DNA of 7,525 nt from DASTWM01 sp035765855 (GTDB lineage Bacteria; Chloroflexota; Chloroflexia; Chloroflexales; Roseiflexaceae), in assembly GCA_035765855.1 (NCBI GenBank), contig DASTWM010000171.1, positions 1-7,525 of the forward strand. Direction: 5' to 3'. Below the pieces are notes generated by a model, which saw only the letters and a list, made by a program, of their open reading frames with translations, was not told where the DNA came from and did not search any database. Every line of letters begins with the position of its first letter. Position 1 is the stretch's first letter. Positions 6,092-7,525 of this stretch are shown here, piece after piece. A program made the position numbers and the translations under genes.

Positions 6092-7525
6092 CTATGACAG
6101 TCCCAGCACGGCAAGCACCAGGTCGATCAGTTTGATGCCCACAAACGGCGCGATTAGCCCGCCTAGCCCATACACAAGCAGGTTGGTGCGTAGCAGCGTC
6201 GCCGCGCCTAATGGGCGGTAGCGGACGCCACGCAGCGCCAGCGGCACCAGGAAAATAATCACAAGCGCATTGAACATGACGGCGGAAAGAATCGCGCTGG
6301 CTGGTGTCGCAAGGCCCATGATATTCAGCACCTTCAGCTCTGGATAGGTTGTCGCAAAGGCCGCCGGGATGATCGCGAAGTACTTGGCAATGTCCGAGGC
6401 AATCGAGAACGTCGTCAGCGCGCCGCGCGTCATCAGCAGTTGCTTGCCGATTTCAACCACCTCGATCAGCTTGGTCGGATTCGAGTCGAGGTCAACCATG
6501 TTGCCCGCTTCCTTGGCCGCCTGCGTGCCGCTGTTCATGGCGACGGCCACGTCGGCCTGAGCCAGCGCGGGCGCGTCATTCGTGCCGTCGCCTGTCATGG
6601 CTACCAGTCGCCCGCCGGTCTGGTACTCGCGGATGAGCTTCAGTTTGGTTTCGGGCGTCGCCTGCGCGAGAAAATCGTCCACACCTGCTTCAGCAGCAAT
6701 CGCCGCCGCAGTCAGCACATTGTCGCCCGTAATCATGACCGTCTTGATGCCCATGTGCCGCAGTTCGGCGAAGCGCTCCCTGATGCCACCTTTGACAATG
6801 TCCTTGAGTTGAATCGTGCCGAGCACCTGCGCGCCGTCAGCGACGACTAGCGGCGTGCCGCCTTGTTTAGAAATCGTATCAACCATCGCGCGCACCGCCG
6901 GTGGAAAGTGGCCGCCATGATGTTGGACATAGGCTTCAATCGCGTCGGCAGCGCCCTTGCGGATGCGGTTGCCGTTCAGGTTGACGCCGCTCATGCGCGT
7001 CTGAGCGGTGAACGGCACGAACTCGGCATGCAGGTCATGGATGGCGCGCTCGCGTATGTTAAATTGTTCTTTGGCAAGCACGACGATGCTGCGGCCTTCA
7101 GGCGTCTCATCGGCCAATGACGAAAGCTGGGCGGCGTCGGCGAGTGTTCGTGAATCGATGCCATCGGCAGGAATGAACGCCGTCGCCTGGCGGTTGCCGA
7201 GCGTGATCGTGCCGGTCTTGTCAAGAAGCAGCACATCCACATCGCCCGCCGCCTCCACGGCGCGGCCCGACATGACGATGACGTTCGCTTGAATCATGCG
7301 GTCCATGCCCGCGATGCCGATCGCTGAAAGCAGCCCGCTGATCGTGGTTGGAATCAGGCAGACCAGCAACGCCACCAGCACAGTCACCTTGATAGGGCTG
7401 CCATGCCCATTGGCTTCAACGGCGAACAGCGAAAACGGCAGCAGCGTGGCTGTCGCCAGCAAAAAAATGATTGTGAGCGCAGCCAGCAGGATGTTCAGCG
7501 CGATCTCGTTTGGCGTCTTCTGTCG
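6092..7525 (-). CDS. kdpB: KdpB, catalytic P-type ATPase subunit of the K+ pump, 5' partial
   Basis: KdpB hydrolyses ATP to drive K+ uptake through KdpA in the cytoplasmic membrane. The visible 477 residues are the C-terminal part; about 200 N-terminal residues, including the TGES actuator motif, lie beyond the right edge. The first visible codons read RQKTPNEIALNILLAALTII, a close match to E. coli KdpB. The in-frame TTG at 7462 is internal, not a start. Markers in order: IPTT of TM4 (the pump-specific form of PEGL), the phosphorylation aspartate of DKTGT (codon 7222-7220), the nucleotide-binding domain, TGDN, the hinge TGDGTNDAPA (Asp codon 6589-6587), and TM5 with SDIAKYFAIIPAAF. In that TM5 motif the Asp (6394-6392) and Lys match E. 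coli D583 and K586. The last three helices run to the TAG stop at 6092. No key residue is missing in the visible part. The next gene starts 13 bases downstream. Confidence 0.98.
   Translation of the reverse strand, partial: RQKTPNEIALNILLAALTIIFLLATATLLPFSLFAVEANGHGSPIKVTVLVALLVCLIPTTISGLLSAIGIAGMDRMIQANVIVMSGRAVEAAGDVDVLLLDKTGTITLGNRQATAFIPADGIDSRTLADAAQLSSLADETPEGRSIVVLAKEQFNIRERAIHDLHAEFVPFTAQTRMSGVNLNGNRIRKGAADAIEAYVQHHGGHFPPAVRAMVDTISKQGGTPLVVADGAQVLGTIQLKDIVKGGIRERFAELRHMGIKTVMITGDNVLTAAAIAAEAGVDDFLAQATPETKLKLIREYQTGGRLVAMTGDGTNDAPALAQADVAVAMNSGTQAAKEAGNMVDLDSNPTKLIEVVEIGKQLLMTRGALTTFSIASDIAKYFAIIPAAFATTYPELKVLNIMGLATPASAILSAVMFNALVIIFLVPLALRGVRYRPLGAATLLRTNLLVYGLGGLIAPFVGIKLIDLVLAVLGLS

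Noticed and set aside
6079..6114. Upstream in-frame start at 6114 for the small membrane protein
   Set aside because: It would overlap the kdpB end, and the clear Shine-Dalgarno site at 6091-6084 is placed for the ATG at 6078.
7460..7462. TTG at 7462 as the kdpB start
   Set aside because: The frame continues upstream to the window edge with residues that match KdpB (RQKTPNEIAL), so this codon is internal and the gene is cut by the window.

Overview
The window is a potassium-uptake locus from a GC-rich bacterium. It holds five Kdp-region genes on the minus strand and one convergent transporter gene on the plus strand, and coding sequence fills nearly all of it. Nothing in the sequence fixes the taxon. 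The operon layout and protein style would fit a Gram-positive-like or deep-branching lineage such as Chloroflexota, but that is a low-confidence guess.

From the left edge, a plus-strand gene (2-1726, 5' end cut off) encodes an APC-superfamily transporter. It resembles Bacillus subtilis KimA (YdaO), a K+/H+ symporter of the KUP group with a C-terminal cytosolic domain. It ends 8 bases from the end of the opposing kdpE. On the minus strand, read from right to left, come kdpB (7525-6092, 5' end cut off), a 75-residue two-helix membrane protein gene (6078-5851), kdpC (5820-5239), kdpD (5186-2463) and kdpE (2433-1735). The upstream genes, presumably kdpA and perhaps kdpF, and the main kdp promoter lie beyond the right edge.

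As a system, KdpB is the P-type ATPase subunit that powers high-affinity K+ import through KdpA, and KdpC is the single-pass partner subunit. KdpD (sensor kinase) and KdpE (response regulator) switch the operon on when K+ is limiting or osmolarity is high. The KimA-like protein would add a second, proton-coupled K+ import route. The locus may therefore combine an ATP-driven and an H+-driven potassium importer.

The points most worth a second look are the uncharacterised small membrane protein between kdpB and kdpC, a hairpin followed by a T-run between kdpC and kdpD that could lower sensor expression relative to the pump, the lack of a Shine-Dalgarno sequence at kdpD, the KimA-Kdp pairing, and the tight convergent junction. 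No mobile element, CRISPR array, tRNA or rRNA was seen, and no gene-free stretch exceeds about 50 bases.
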